NCBI GenBank assembly: GCA_963800865.1
Contig: CAWDCL010000003.1
Coordinates: 124,001 to 188,000 of the forward strand
DNA from: JALOKP01 sp963800865
GTDB lineage: Bacteria > Acidobacteriota > Polarisedimenticolia > J045
Length of the DNA: 64,000 bases
Reading direction: 5' to 3'
Part shown: positions 19,539-27,209 of the stretch, one piece after another
How positions within the stretch are numbered: position 1 is the first letter of the stretch
Layout of the letters: every line of letters starts with the position of its first letter
The notes under the pieces: generated by a model
What the model was told of the DNA's origin: nothing
The model's database searches: none
What the model saw: the letters and a program-made list of their open reading frames with translations, nothing else
Position numbers and translations under genes: made by a program

Positions 19539-19608
19539 CGGTAGGGGCCGCCCTCCGTGGCGGCCCGCCTTGCGCGCAAGCGGGCCGGGGCGGAGCCCGG
19601 CCCCTACC
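19539..19608. repeat. Inverted pair of palindromic repeat cores related to arrays A and B
   Basis: One degenerate core in + orientation (starting GTAGGGGCCGCCCTCCGTGG) is joined through the small hairpin CTTGCGCGCAAG to one in - orientation ending GGCCCCTACC. The pair is flanked by near-identical 13-mers (CTACCAGCGGTAG left, CTACCAGCGATAG right), which look like a target duplication. The right-hand copy includes the stop codon of the gene at 19604-20380. Confidence 0.8.
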
Positions 19609-20380
19609 AGCGATAGTGGTCGAAGCCGTAAATCAGGGTGCCGCCGAAGAAGCCGGTGACGAGAACCAGCACCGTCGCCGCCAGCAGGAGCAGCCGGAAG
19701 AGAAAGGGCCAGCCGGCGCCGCGGCGCAGCGCAAGGACCCCGGCCATCGCGGCGAGAACCGCCGTCGCCGCGGTCCCGACGCCGAGCCAGCGGTGGGTTT
19801 CCAGGATCCAGGCCATCTCGCCGGGGAAGGTCGAGAAGGCCGCCGCGGACCAGCCGAGGGCCGCCGCGGCGACGGCGCCGATGGCGCCGAGCGCAGCGAG
19901 CCAGACGGAAGCGACCGCCAGCGCCCGGTCGCGGCGCGCCGCCCCGAGGATCTCGAACAACGCCGCCACGGCGATCAGCGCGATCGGGAAGTGGACCGTC
20001 GACGGGTGGAACCGGCCGGCGAAGCGGACCAGGCGCTCCCGGCCGGAAAGCGGCGCAGCGGGCGCATCCCCGCCCGCGCGGGGGCTCGCCTCGAGGGCCG
20101 CGAGGTACGGGGCCGGATCCTCGAGGAACTTCTTCCGGCAGCGCTGGCAGCAGAGGTAGACGCGCCGGCCCTGGTAGTCGACCCAGATCGCCGGGTCGAC
20201 CGGCTCGTCGGTGAGCACGGGGCACATCGTGTTGGCACCCGCGGGGAGTGCTGCGGGGGCGGCCGGCGCTCCGTCATCGCCCGGACCCGCTGCCGATGCG
20301 GTCCCCGAAGCCGCGACGGCGAGCGCCAGCGCGGAGAGGACGAGCAGGACGCGAACCCGGGACGGCATCGGCGGACGCAT
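19604..20380 (-). CDS. Secreted/membrane protein with YHS-type metal-binding domain and DUF2231 membrane domain
   Basis: The start at 20380 (MRPPMPSRVRVLLVLSALAL) gives a signal peptide; upstream in-frame sequence is low-complexity. Residues ~50-85 form a YHS/TRASH-like domain (CPVLTDEPVDP...VYLCCQRCRKKF). After it, FHPSTVHFPIALIAV opens a four-helix DUF2231 domain ending GFFGGTLIYGFDHY. The Cys pairs suggest binding of a soft metal such as copper. It lies 60 bp downstream of a second YHS protein and an SO_0444-type metal permease, so a metal-export or sensing role is likely. The stop codon lies in the repeat element that follows. Confidence 0.75.
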   Translation of the reverse strand: MRPPMPSRVRVLLVLSALALAVAASGTASAAGPGDDGAPAAPAALPAGANTMCPVLTDEPVDPAIWVDYQGRRVYLCCQRCRKKFLEDPAPYLAALEASPRAGGDAPAAPLSGRERLVRFAGRFHPSTVHFPIALIAVAALFEILGAARRDRALAVASVWLAALGAIGAVAAAALGWSAAAFSTFPGEMAWILETHRWLGVGTAATAVLAAMAGVLALRRGAGWPFLFRLLLLAATVLVLVTGFFGGTLIYGFDHYRW

Positions 20381-20439
20381 GGACGAAGACCGCGCGGGCG
20401 GCGCCGCGCGCTGCGCGGCCGCCGCCCGCTCGCGGCGAA

Positions 20440-20733
20440 CTAGCCCTTCTTCTCCTTGCCCTGCTTGGCGACCTCTTCCTTGAGCTTGGCCTGCCACTTC
20501 GCCGGGTCCTTGTCGAAGTCCTTCACGCAGCTCTTGCAGCAGAACTTGTACTCCTGGCCGTCGTGCACCTTGACGACCGGAGCGCCGTGTTCGCCGAGCT
20601 TCTCGCCCGAGACGAGGCAGTAGTCGAGCGGGTAGGGGGTCGGGGCCTTGTCCTCGGCCAGCGCCATCGGGAAGGCGATGGCCGCCAGGAACAGGACCGC
20701 GAGCGTGGTCACGAGCAGGTTGCGACGGGTCAT
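20440..20733 (-). CDS. Small secreted YHS-domain protein
   Basis: 97 residues. A signal peptide (LLVTTLAVLFLAAIAFPMALA) precedes a YHS-type domain with DYCLVSGEKLG, VVKVHDGQEYKFCCKSCVKDF and a Lys-rich tail. The C-x(n)-C-C-x-x-C layout suits a single metal ion. Its ATG overlaps the stop codon of the upstream permease gene, which means translational coupling. Product and permease probably work on the same metal in the envelope. Confidence 0.82.
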   Translation of the reverse strand: MTRRNLLVTTLAVLFLAAIAFPMALAEDKAPTPYPLDYCLVSGEKLGEHGAPVVKVHDGQEYKFCCKSCVKDFDKDPAKWQAKLKEEVAKQGKEKKG

Positions 20734-21818
20734 GCGAGGTCTCCTTTTCGAGAATCGGACCGGAGGATCATAGCCGTCCAGCGCGGCGGTGCCAGCGCGG
20801 CCAGCAGGAGCAGGACGACCGCGATCGCGCTGCCGGTCTCCAGCCAGCCGGGCAGGAACTCGTGGTGGTGCGCCGCCTCGTGCGCGATCTCGCCACCGGC
20901 CAGCGCGTTCAGCAGGAGGCCGGCCGCCAGCGCGGTGAGCGCGATCGACAGCAGGTACAGGACGGCGGTGCGCCGCCCCATCAGCTTCCAGACCGCGGCC
21001 AGCGTCGCCGTGTTGGTCGCCGGACCGCACATCAGGAAGACGAGCGCGGCGCCCGGGGAGAGCCCCTTCGCCATCAGCGCCGCGGCGACCGGCACCGAGG
21101 CCGTGGCGCAGACGTAGACCGGGATGCCGATCAGCATCATCGCCAGCATTCCGGGCAGCCCTGCGCCGAGCGTCCCGGCGAAGAAGTCGTCGGGCAGCGC
21201 GAGGCCGATCGCGGCGGCGGCCAGCAGGCCCCAGAGCATCGGCCCCGCGAGGTCGCGCGGCAGCGTGACGAAGCCGTAGTGAAGCGCGTCGCCCAGGCGG
21301 TCGGTCCAGCGCCGCGGGTGCGCGGCGGCGAGTCCGGCCGGTGGCGATCCGAACCCGGGGAGCGCGGCGAGGCCGGCGAAGCGGGCCGCGGGACGGTCGT
21401 GCCCCCCCTCGACGCCGTCGACCACCAGCCCGCCCACGATCCCGCTGAAGAGCGCGGCCAGCGGCCGGACGACCGCCATCAGCGGACCGAGCAGCGAGTA
21501 GGTGACCGCGATGCTGTCGACCCCGGTCTGCGGGGTCGCGATCAGGAACGCGGCCGTCGCGCCGCGGCTCGCGCCGTGCTGCCGCAGCGACGCCGCGACC
21601 GGGATCACGCCGCACGAGCAGAGCGGAAGCGGGACGCCCACCCCCGCGGCCTTGAGCACCGGCACGATCCCGCGCCCGCCGAGGTGGCGCTCGATCGTCT
21701 CCGGCTCGATCAGCACGGAGAGCAGGCCGGCGACCGTGAAGCCGAGCAGCAGCCATGGGCCCATCTCGCACAGCAGCTGCCAGAGCTCCAGGCCGAACGC
21801 GACGAGGAGACCGGTCAC
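20730..21818 (-). CDS. SO_0444-type permease (Cu/Zn efflux family, ArsP-related)
   Basis: About 362 residues with eight or more membrane helices. Diagnostic segments are GPWLLLGFTVAGLLSVLI, LPLCSCGVIPVAASLRQHG with its Cys-x-Cys, AFLIATPQTGVDSI, and LIGIPVYVCATASVPVAAAL followed by FLMCGPATNTAT. The family is described as Cu/Zn efflux or organoarsenical permeases; the CSCG form matches the SO_0444 branch. A His-rich loop (HEAAHHHEF) near the C-terminus could bind metal. The GTG start overlaps the stop of the thioredoxin-domain gene upstream, and its own stop overlaps the ATG of a YHS protein. Confidence 0.8.
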   Translation of the reverse strand: MTGLLVAFGLELWQLLCEMGPWLLLGFTVAGLLSVLIEPETIERHLGGRGIVPVLKAAGVGVPLPLCSCGVIPVAASLRQHGASRGATAAFLIATPQTGVDSIAVTYSLLGPLMAVVRPLAALFSGIVGGLVVDGVEGGHDRPAARFAGLAALPGFGSPPAGLAAAHPRRWTDRLGDALHYGFVTLPRDLAGPMLWGLLAAAAIGLALPDDFFAGTLGAGLPGMLAMMLIGIPVYVCATASVPVAAALMAKGLSPGAALVFLMCGPATNTATLAAVWKLMGRRTAVLYLLSIALTALAAGLLLNALAGGEIAHEAAHHHEFLPGWLETGSAIAVVLLLLAALAPPRWTAMILRSDSRKGDLA

Positions 21819-23857
21819 CGCGGGGCCTGCGCGTCCCGGCCGCCAAGCGGGATCATCGTCGCCGCGGCGCGCGCAGCCTCTACCGGATCGGTCGCCGGGG
21901 CGAGGCAGCTTCCTTCTTCGCAGACCCAGGCCGTGGCGCGGCCGTCCCGCATCGATCGCCCGGCGAGCAGGCCGGGCCGCGCGCCTTCGCCGCCGGGCCC
22001 CAGCGCGACGACCTGGTTCGGGCGGAAACCCGCCGTCAACGCGGCCAGCATCGCGCGCGTGTCGTCCGCGCCGGGGTCGCCGACGATCGCGATCTGCTTC
22101 GCGCAGTCGAGCGCGTAATCGAGCGCCAGCGCCAGGAAGGCGAAAGCGCCCGGCGCGCGCCGCACCGCGGCCGGGGTTGCGGCCAGCAGCTCCGCGGCCT
22201 GCCGGCGCAGCTCGGGCCGTGCCAGGAGGCCGCCGAGCCTCAGCAGGTTCAGCACCGTCACCGAGCGGCCGGAGGGGATGACGTTGTCGACCGGCTCGAC
22301 GCGGCGCGCGATGACGAGCGGGTCGGACCCGTCGTGCACGACGTAGTCGCCGCCCTGCTGGCGGAAGAGCGCGTCCTGCCGCGCCTGCAACTGCTCCGCC
22401 GCGTCGATCCAGGCCGGGTCGAAGTCGGCCTGGTAGAGCTCGATCAGCCCGTGGATCAGGAACGCGTGGTCGTCGAGGAAACCCGGGATCCCCGCCGCGC
22501 CGTCGCGCCAGCGGTGCCAGAGGCCGCCGTCCCCGCGACGCATCGCGTTCAGCACGAACCGCGCCGCGCGCTGCGCGCCGAGGATGTAGCGCGATTCGCC
22601 GAACGCGCGGCCGGCCCGCGCCATCGCGGCGATCATCAGGCCGTTCCAGTCGGCGAGGACCTTGTCGTCGAGGTGCGGGCGGACGCGCTTCGCGCGCGCG
22701 GCGAAGAGGGTCGCCATCGCCGCCGCGAGAGCGGGGGAACGGCGCGCGCGGTCCTGGCCGGCCTGGAGGTGCAGGATGTTCGCGCCGTGCTCCCAGTTGC
22801 CGTGCCGTGTGACGCCGAAGGCGTCGACGACCGCGCGGAAGCCGTCGTCCGGCAGCAGCGACGACAGCTCGTCCCAGGTCCAGACGTAGAACTTCCCCTC
22901 GACCCCCTCCGAGTCGGCGTCCTCGGCGGAGTGGAAGGCTCCGGCCGGGCCGGTCAGCTCGCGCAGGACGTAGTCGAGGATTTCGCGCGCGACCAGCTCG
23001 TACTCGCGCGTCCCCGTGGCCTGCCAGGCTTCCGTGTAGGCGGTCGCCAGCGAGGCCTGGTCGTAGAGCATCTTCTCGAAGTGCGGCGCGAACCACTCGG
23101 CGTCGACGGCGTAGCGCGCGAAGCCGCCGCCGAGGTGGTCGTAGATTCCGCCCCGGGCCATCCCGTCGAGCGTCGTCGTCACGACCTGCAGCGGGAACGG
23201 GTCGCCGCCTCGCCGGTGCGCGCGCAGCAGGACCTGCATGTCGTAGGCGTGCGGGAACTTCGGCGCGCCCCTCGTGCCGCCGTGCCGCGCGTCGAAGCGG
23301 CCGCGCCAGCCGTCGACGAAGGCGGCGATCAGCGCGTCGTCGAGCGAGCCGGCGCGCTCGGCGGCGGCGCGTTCGCGCACCGCCTCGGCCAGCGCGCGCC
23401 CCTGCTCCTCGATCTCGTCGCGCCGCGCGTGCCAGGCCTGCCCGATCCGCCCCAGCAGGTCGACGAACGCGTCGCGCGGGAAGTAGGTCCCGGCGAAGAA
23501 CGGCCGGCCCTCGGGGGTGAGCCAGACCGACATCGGCCAGCCGCCGTGGCCGGTCAGCGCCTGCGTGACGTCCATGTAGATCGCGTCGACGTCGGGGCGC
23601 TCCTCGCGGTCGAGCTTGATCGCGACGAAGCCGTCGTTGAGGACCTTCGCGACCGCGGGATCCTCGAAGCTCTGGTGCTCCATGACGTGGCACCAGTGGC
23701 AGGTGGAGTAGCCGATCGAGAGGAAGATCGGGCGATCCAGGGCCTTCGCCGCGGCGAAAGCGTCCGGACCCCAGGCGTACCACCAGACCGGGTTGTCCCG
23801 GTGCTGCAGCAGGTAGGGGGACTTCTCGGCACCCAGCCGGTTCCGGCCTTCAGTCAT
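21815..23857 (-). CDS. DUF255 thioredoxin-domain protein (YyaL/SPATA20-like)
   Basis: 680 residues. The N-terminal thioredoxin-like domain carries SPYLLQHRDNPVWWYAW, the redox motif TCHWCHVM near residue 55, EERPDVDAIYM and GGWPMSVWLTP. The rest is an (alpha/alpha)6 barrel like that of GlcNAc 2-epimerase (KFPHAYDMQVL, GGFARYAVDAEWFAPHFEKMLYDQ in part, EDADSEGVEGKFYVW). This is the full-length architecture of the DUF255 family, whose activity is not established. A TATAAC box lies 6 nt before the ATG, so the mRNA is probably leaderless. It is the first gene of the operon with the metal permease and YHS proteins. Confidence 0.88.
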   Translation of the reverse strand: MTEGRNRLGAEKSPYLLQHRDNPVWWYAWGPDAFAAAKALDRPIFLSIGYSTCHWCHVMEHQSFEDPAVAKVLNDGFVAIKLDREERPDVDAIYMDVTQALTGHGGWPMSVWLTPEGRPFFAGTYFPRDAFVDLLGRIGQAWHARRDEIEEQGRALAEAVRERAAAERAGSLDDALIAAFVDGWRGRFDARHGGTRGAPKFPHAYDMQVLLRAHRRGGDPFPLQVVTTTLDGMARGGIYDHLGGGFARYAVDAEWFAPHFEKMLYDQASLATAYTEAWQATGTREYELVAREILDYVLRELTGPAGAFHSAEDADSEGVEGKFYVWTWDELSSLLPDDGFRAVVDAFGVTRHGNWEHGANILHLQAGQDRARRSPALAAAMATLFAARAKRVRPHLDDKVLADWNGLMIAAMARAGRAFGESRYILGAQRAARFVLNAMRRGDGGLWHRWRDGAAGIPGFLDDHAFLIHGLIELYQADFDPAWIDAAEQLQARQDALFRQQGGDYVVHDGSDPLVIARRVEPVDNVIPSGRSVTVLNLLRLGGLLARPELRRQAAELLAATPAAVRRAPGAFAFLALALDYALDCAKQIAIVGDPGADDTRAMLAALTAGFRPNQVVALGPGGEGARPGLLAGRSMRDGRATAWVCEEGSCLAPATDPVEAARAAATMIPLGGRDAQAPR

Positions 23858-23863
23858 CGGCCC

Positions 23864-23869
23864 GTTATA
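23864..23869 (-). promoter_or_regulatory. Putative -10 box (TATAAC) 6 nt upstream of the DUF255 gene start
   Basis: TATAAC on the minus strand ends 6 nt before ATG 23857, which places the predicted transcript start at or next to the start codon. No clear -35 box or Shine-Dalgarno sequence is visible. Confidence 0.45.
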
Positions 23870-23918
23870 CGACGGTGCCCGACCGGCTGCGACTAACGAA
23901 GCCGTATCGGCGGGACGG

Positions 23919-24137
23919 TCAGGCCGGCCTGCGGGTCGCGCCGCAGAACTCGCCGGTCGCTCCGAGCTTCTTGAACACGATCGCCGCCGGGCAGAAGCCG
24001 GTGAACGCCGACTGGAACAGGTTCAGGCCGACGAACGCGGTGAACAGGTAGAACCACGGGCTGACGAAGTGGCCCAGCGCGAGGCTGGCCAGGACCAGCA
24101 CGCCGGCCATCGCGCGAACGGCACTTTCCACGGGCAT
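23919..24137 (-). CDS. DUF2892 small inner-membrane protein
   Basis: 72 residues with two membrane helices (MAGVLVLASLALGHFVSP and FYLFTAFVGLNLFQSAFTG), then FCPAAIVFKKLG and a conserved Cys in EFCG. This is the DUF2892 pattern, the YgaP-type membrane module often found alone or fused to rhodanese domains. It is divergent from the type III PKS gene and followed after ~60 bp by the DUF255 operon on the same strand. Function unknown. Confidence 0.85.
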   Translation of the reverse strand: MPVESAVRAMAGVLVLASLALGHFVSPWFYLFTAFVGLNLFQSAFTGFCPAAIVFKKLGATGEFCGATRRPA

Positions 24138-24307
24138 CGGAGTTCCTCCGGCGGCGAGCCGCCTGCGCTCGGCTCCCGTCGCGGAAGCCGGGCCGATTAT
24201 CGCCCAACGATGCGGAGCGCGCCGTCGCGGTTACGGCCGGCTGCGGCAGGCAACTCGACCACGCCGGGTGTATCGTCAAATCCACCTCGATCCGGAGGAT
24301 CCACACC

Positions 24308-25357
24308 GTGCGCCTGGCCGCGGTCGGCACCGCCGTTCCGCCCCACTACTACGACCAACCCCAGTTGCTGGCGGCCCTCACCGCGCACTGGAACCTCCCG
24401 CCCCACCAGCAGGCGCGGCTGGAGAATCTCCACCGCAACGTGCTCGTCGGCGGTCGCCACCTCGCGATCCCGATCACCGAGTACCCGGACCTCACGACCT
24501 GGGGCAAGGCGAACGACGCCTGGATCCGCGTGGCGCAGGACGTCGGCGAGCTGGCGATCCGGCGCGCCCTGGAGGGGGCTGGCCTCGCCGTCGGCGACAT
24601 CGGCGCGATCTTCTTCGTCTCCGTCACGGGGATCGCGACCCCTTCGATCGACGCGCGCCTCTCCAACCGGATGAGCTTCCCGCCGACCGTCAAGCGCAAC
24701 CCGATCTTCGGCCTCGGCTGCGTCGCCGGCGCGGCGGGAGTCGCCCGCGCGGCGGACTACGTCAAGGCCTTCCCCGACGAGGTCGCCGTGCTGCTCGCGG
24801 TCGAGCTCTGCTCGCTGACGCTGCAGCGCGAGGACCTTTCACTGCCCAACCTGATCGCGTCGGGGCTGTTCGGCGACGGCGCGGCGGCGGCGATCATCAC
24901 CGGCGACCGCGTCAAGGCCCCCGGCCCGCGCATCCTCGCGACCCGCTCGGTCTTCTATCCCGACACCGAGGGGGCGATGGGCTGGGACATCTCCGAGCGC
25001 GGCTTCAAGATCGTGCTCGACCCGTCGGTGCCGGACCTGGCGCGCAACCAGCTGCCGAAGGACGTCGACGCGTTCCTCGCCGAGAACGGGCTCGCTCGTG
25101 CCGACGTCCGGACGTGGGTCTGCCACCCCGGGGGGCCCAAGGTGCTGGACGCGGTGGCCGCGGGGCTGGGGCTCGAGCGCGAGCAGCTCGAGCTGTCGTG
25201 GCGCTCGCTGGGCGAGGTCGGGAACCTCTCGTCGGCGTCGGTGCTGTTCGTGATGGCCGACACGATGCGCGAGCGGCCCGGAAAGCCGGGCGAGAAAGGG
25301 CTGCTGCTCGCGATGGGTCCCGGGTTCTGCTCGGAGCTGGTGCTGTTCGAGTGGTGA
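24308..25357 (+). CDS. Type III polyketide synthase (chalcone/alkylresorcinol synthase family)
   Basis: 349 residues, GTG start. It extends an acyl starter with malonyl-CoA to make phenolic or pyrone products. The catalytic Cys138 lies in FGLGCVAGAAG, the His in CHPGGPKVLD and the Asn in GNLSSASV. Also present are GLFGDGAAAAIITG and the terminal GPGFCSELVLFEW (family G-P-G motif). Its stop overlaps the start of an ICMT-like methyltransferase, followed by an FAD monooxygenase. The same three activities form the srsABC phenolic-lipid operon of Streptomyces griseus, so a methylated alkylresorcinol or alkylquinone membrane lipid is the likely product. Confidence 0.9.
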   Translation: MRLAAVGTAVPPHYYDQPQLLAALTAHWNLPPHQQARLENLHRNVLVGGRHLAIPITEYPDLTTWGKANDAWIRVAQDVGELAIRRALEGAGLAVGDIGAIFFVSVTGIATPSIDARLSNRMSFPPTVKRNPIFGLGCVAGAAGVARAADYVKAFPDEVAVLLAVELCSLTLQREDLSLPNLIASGLFGDGAAAAIITGDRVKAPGPRILATRSVFYPDTEGAMGWDISERGFKIVLDPSVPDLARNQLPKDVDAFLAENGLARADVRTWVCHPGGPKVLDAVAAGLGLEREQLELSWRSLGEVGNLSSASVLFVMADTMRERPGKPGEKGLLLAMGPGFCSELVLFEW

Positions 25358-25893
25358 GCGCGCTCCCGGGCGGCACGCGCGCCGCGTTCGTCGTGCTGGT
25401 CGCGCTGGTCGCCCTGCAGCGCCTGGCGGAACTGTCGCTGGCCCGGGTCCACGTCCGGCGGATGAAGGCGCGGGGCGGGCGCGAGGTCGCGGCGGCGCAC
25501 TATCCCTACATGGTCGCGCTGCACGCCGCGTTCCTGGTCGCGGCGCCGCTGGAGGTCGTGCTCCTGGAGCGGCCGTTCGTGCCGGCGCTGGCGCTGGGGG
25601 CCGTGGCGCTGCTGCTGGCGGCGGAGGTGCTGCGGGTCTGGATGCTGAAGTCGCTCGGCGACCGCTGGAGCACGCGGGTCGTCGTCGTGCCGGGCGAGCC
25701 CGCCGTCGCGACCGGTCCCTATCGCTTCCTGCGCCACCCGAACTACCTCGTCGTGGCGCTGGAGATCCTGGCGCTGCCGCTGGTGCACACGGCGTTCCTG
25801 ACCGCGCTCGTCTTCAGCGTGCTGAACGCGATCCTGATGGCGGTGCGGATCCCGGCCGAGGAGCGCGCGCTGGCGGAGGCGCACCGTGCGTGA
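25354..25893 (+). CDS. Isoprenylcysteine carboxyl methyltransferase-like membrane protein (phenolic-lipid methyltransferase)
   Basis: 179 residues starting at a GTG that overlaps the PKS stop codon. Several membrane helices (VVLVALVALQRLAELSLA, MVALHAAFLVAAPLEVVLL, ALALGAVALLLAAEVLRVW) precede the ICMT signature GPYRFLRHPNYLVVALEI and a terminal helix ending ILMAVRIPAEERAL. Members paired with type III PKS genes (BpsB, SrsB types) O-methylate alkylresorcinols or alkylpyrones. The 8-nt overlap with the monooxygenase gene downstream makes a tight three-gene operon. Confidence 0.85.
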   Translation: MSALPGGTRAAFVVLVALVALQRLAELSLARVHVRRMKARGGREVAAAHYPYMVALHAAFLVAAPLEVVLLERPFVPALALGAVALLLAAEVLRVWMLKSLGDRWSTRVVVVPGEPAVATGPYRFLRHPNYLVVALEILALPLVHTAFLTALVFSVLNAILMAVRIPAEERALAEAHRA

Positions 25894-27100
25894 CGCGATC
25901 GTCGTCGGGGGCGGTCCGGTCGGCCTGGCCACGGCGATCGCTCTGCGCTCGCAGGGGATGACGGTCGCGCTGTTCGACCGAGCCACGCCGCCGATCGACA
26001 AGGCCTGCGGGGAAGGGGTGATGCCGCACGGCGTCGCGGCATTGAGGCGGCTCGGCGTCTGCCCGGACGACGATTGCGGCCGGCCGTTCATGGGCGTGCG
26101 CTACGTGGAGCCGCTCCGCGCCGGGGGAGCGCTCGTCGCCGAGGCCCGCTTCGCCGACGGTCACGGGCTCGGCGTGCGGCGGCTGCAGCTCCAGCTCGCG
26201 CTGGCACGGCGCGCCGAGCAGGTCGGCGTCGAGCTGCACTGGGGCGAGGCGGTGCACGGTGTCGCTCACCGCGGGATCGAGACTGGAGCGGGGCGCCTCG
26301 AGGCGCGCTGGATCGTCGGCGCCGACGGGCTGCACTCGAAAGTGCGCCGCTGGGCCGGTCTCGAGGGCAAGCCGTTCCCGGAGCGCCGCTTCGGCGTGCG
26401 GCGGCACTACGCGGTCGACGCCTGGACCGACATGGTCGAGGTCCACTGGGGCGACCGGGCCGACGCCTACGTCACTCCGGTCTGCGAAGGGGTCGTCGGG
26501 GTGGCGTTCCTGGCGCCGCCGGGGAACCTGCACTGCGACGGGCTGCTGCGCGGCTTCCCGCAGCTCTTCGCGCGGCTCGAGGGGGCGCGGCCGGTTTCCG
26601 AGGAGCGCGGCGCCGGACCGTTCCGGCAGCGCGTGAAGGGGCTCGTCGCGGGGAACGTCGTGCTGGTCGGCGACGCCTCGGGCTACTTCGACGCGATCAC
26701 GGGCGAGGGGCTGTCGCTCGGCTTCCAGCAGGGCGAGGCGCTGGCCGAGGCGCTCGCCGCGGGCGACCCGTCGCGCTACGTCGCGGCGCACGCGCGGCTG
26801 AAGCGCGAGCCCTACCGGATGATCCGCCTGCTGCTGCTGCTCGAGCGCCACCCGGCGCTGCGCCGCCGCGCGGTCGCGGCGCTGGCCCGGGAGCCGCGCG
26901 TGTTCCAGCGCTTCCTCGCGATCAACGACGGGCAAGTGAAGCTGCGCTCGCTGGGGGTCGGGAATGCGGCGCGATTTCGCATGGCGGATGGCGGCCGCGG
27001 GGAGCTCGCGGGCGTAGGGAGCCGGCGCAGCGCGGGCGATCCGGGCCGGGCACCGGGCACCGCCGCGACCGGGCGCCTCTCCGCAGTCAGCGTTTGCTGA
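25886..27100 (+). CDS. FAD-dependent monooxygenase (aromatic hydroxylase/geranylgeranyl reductase-like)
   Basis: 404 residues. The FAD-binding GGGPVGLATAIALRSQG, the KACGEGVMPHGV loop, GADGLHSKVRRWAG and GDASGYFDAITGEGLSLGF are all present, as in FAD_binding_3 hydroxylases. In an operon with a type III PKS and a methyltransferase it resembles SrsC, which hydroxylates an alkylresorcinol ring on the way to a quinone. The last ~35 residues (after QVKLRSLG) are Arg/Gly-rich and unlike the family, so the true C-terminus may have shifted frame near 26960. Confidence 0.82.
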   Translation: MRDAIVVGGGPVGLATAIALRSQGMTVALFDRATPPIDKACGEGVMPHGVAALRRLGVCPDDDCGRPFMGVRYVEPLRAGGALVAEARFADGHGLGVRRLQLQLALARRAEQVGVELHWGEAVHGVAHRGIETGAGRLEARWIVGADGLHSKVRRWAGLEGKPFPERRFGVRRHYAVDAWTDMVEVHWGDRADAYVTPVCEGVVGVAFLAPPGNLHCDGLLRGFPQLFARLEGARPVSEERGAGPFRQRVKGLVAGNVVLVGDASGYFDAITGEGLSLGFQQGEALAEALAAGDPSRYVAAHARLKREPYRMIRLLLLLERHPALRRRAVAALAREPRVFQRFLAINDGQVKLRSLGVGNAARFRMADGGRGELAGVGSRRSAGDPGRAPGTAATGRLSAVSVC

Positions 27101-27125
27101 CCGGGGGCAAAATCAGGCACCGACA

Positions 27126-27135
27126 CCCCCCCCCC
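27126..27135 (+). other. Ten-base C homopolymer
   Basis: A run of ten C residues lies 75 bp upstream of the next gene. It is the longest homopolymer I noticed in the window and is prone to slippage in replication and in sequencing. Confidence 0.9.
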
Positions 27136-27209
27136 GTGGAATCCACCCCGTAACACCGTATCTTGAGCGCCGCGGCGGGTCCCGGGCGACCGGGCCGCCG
27201 GAGAGCCGG

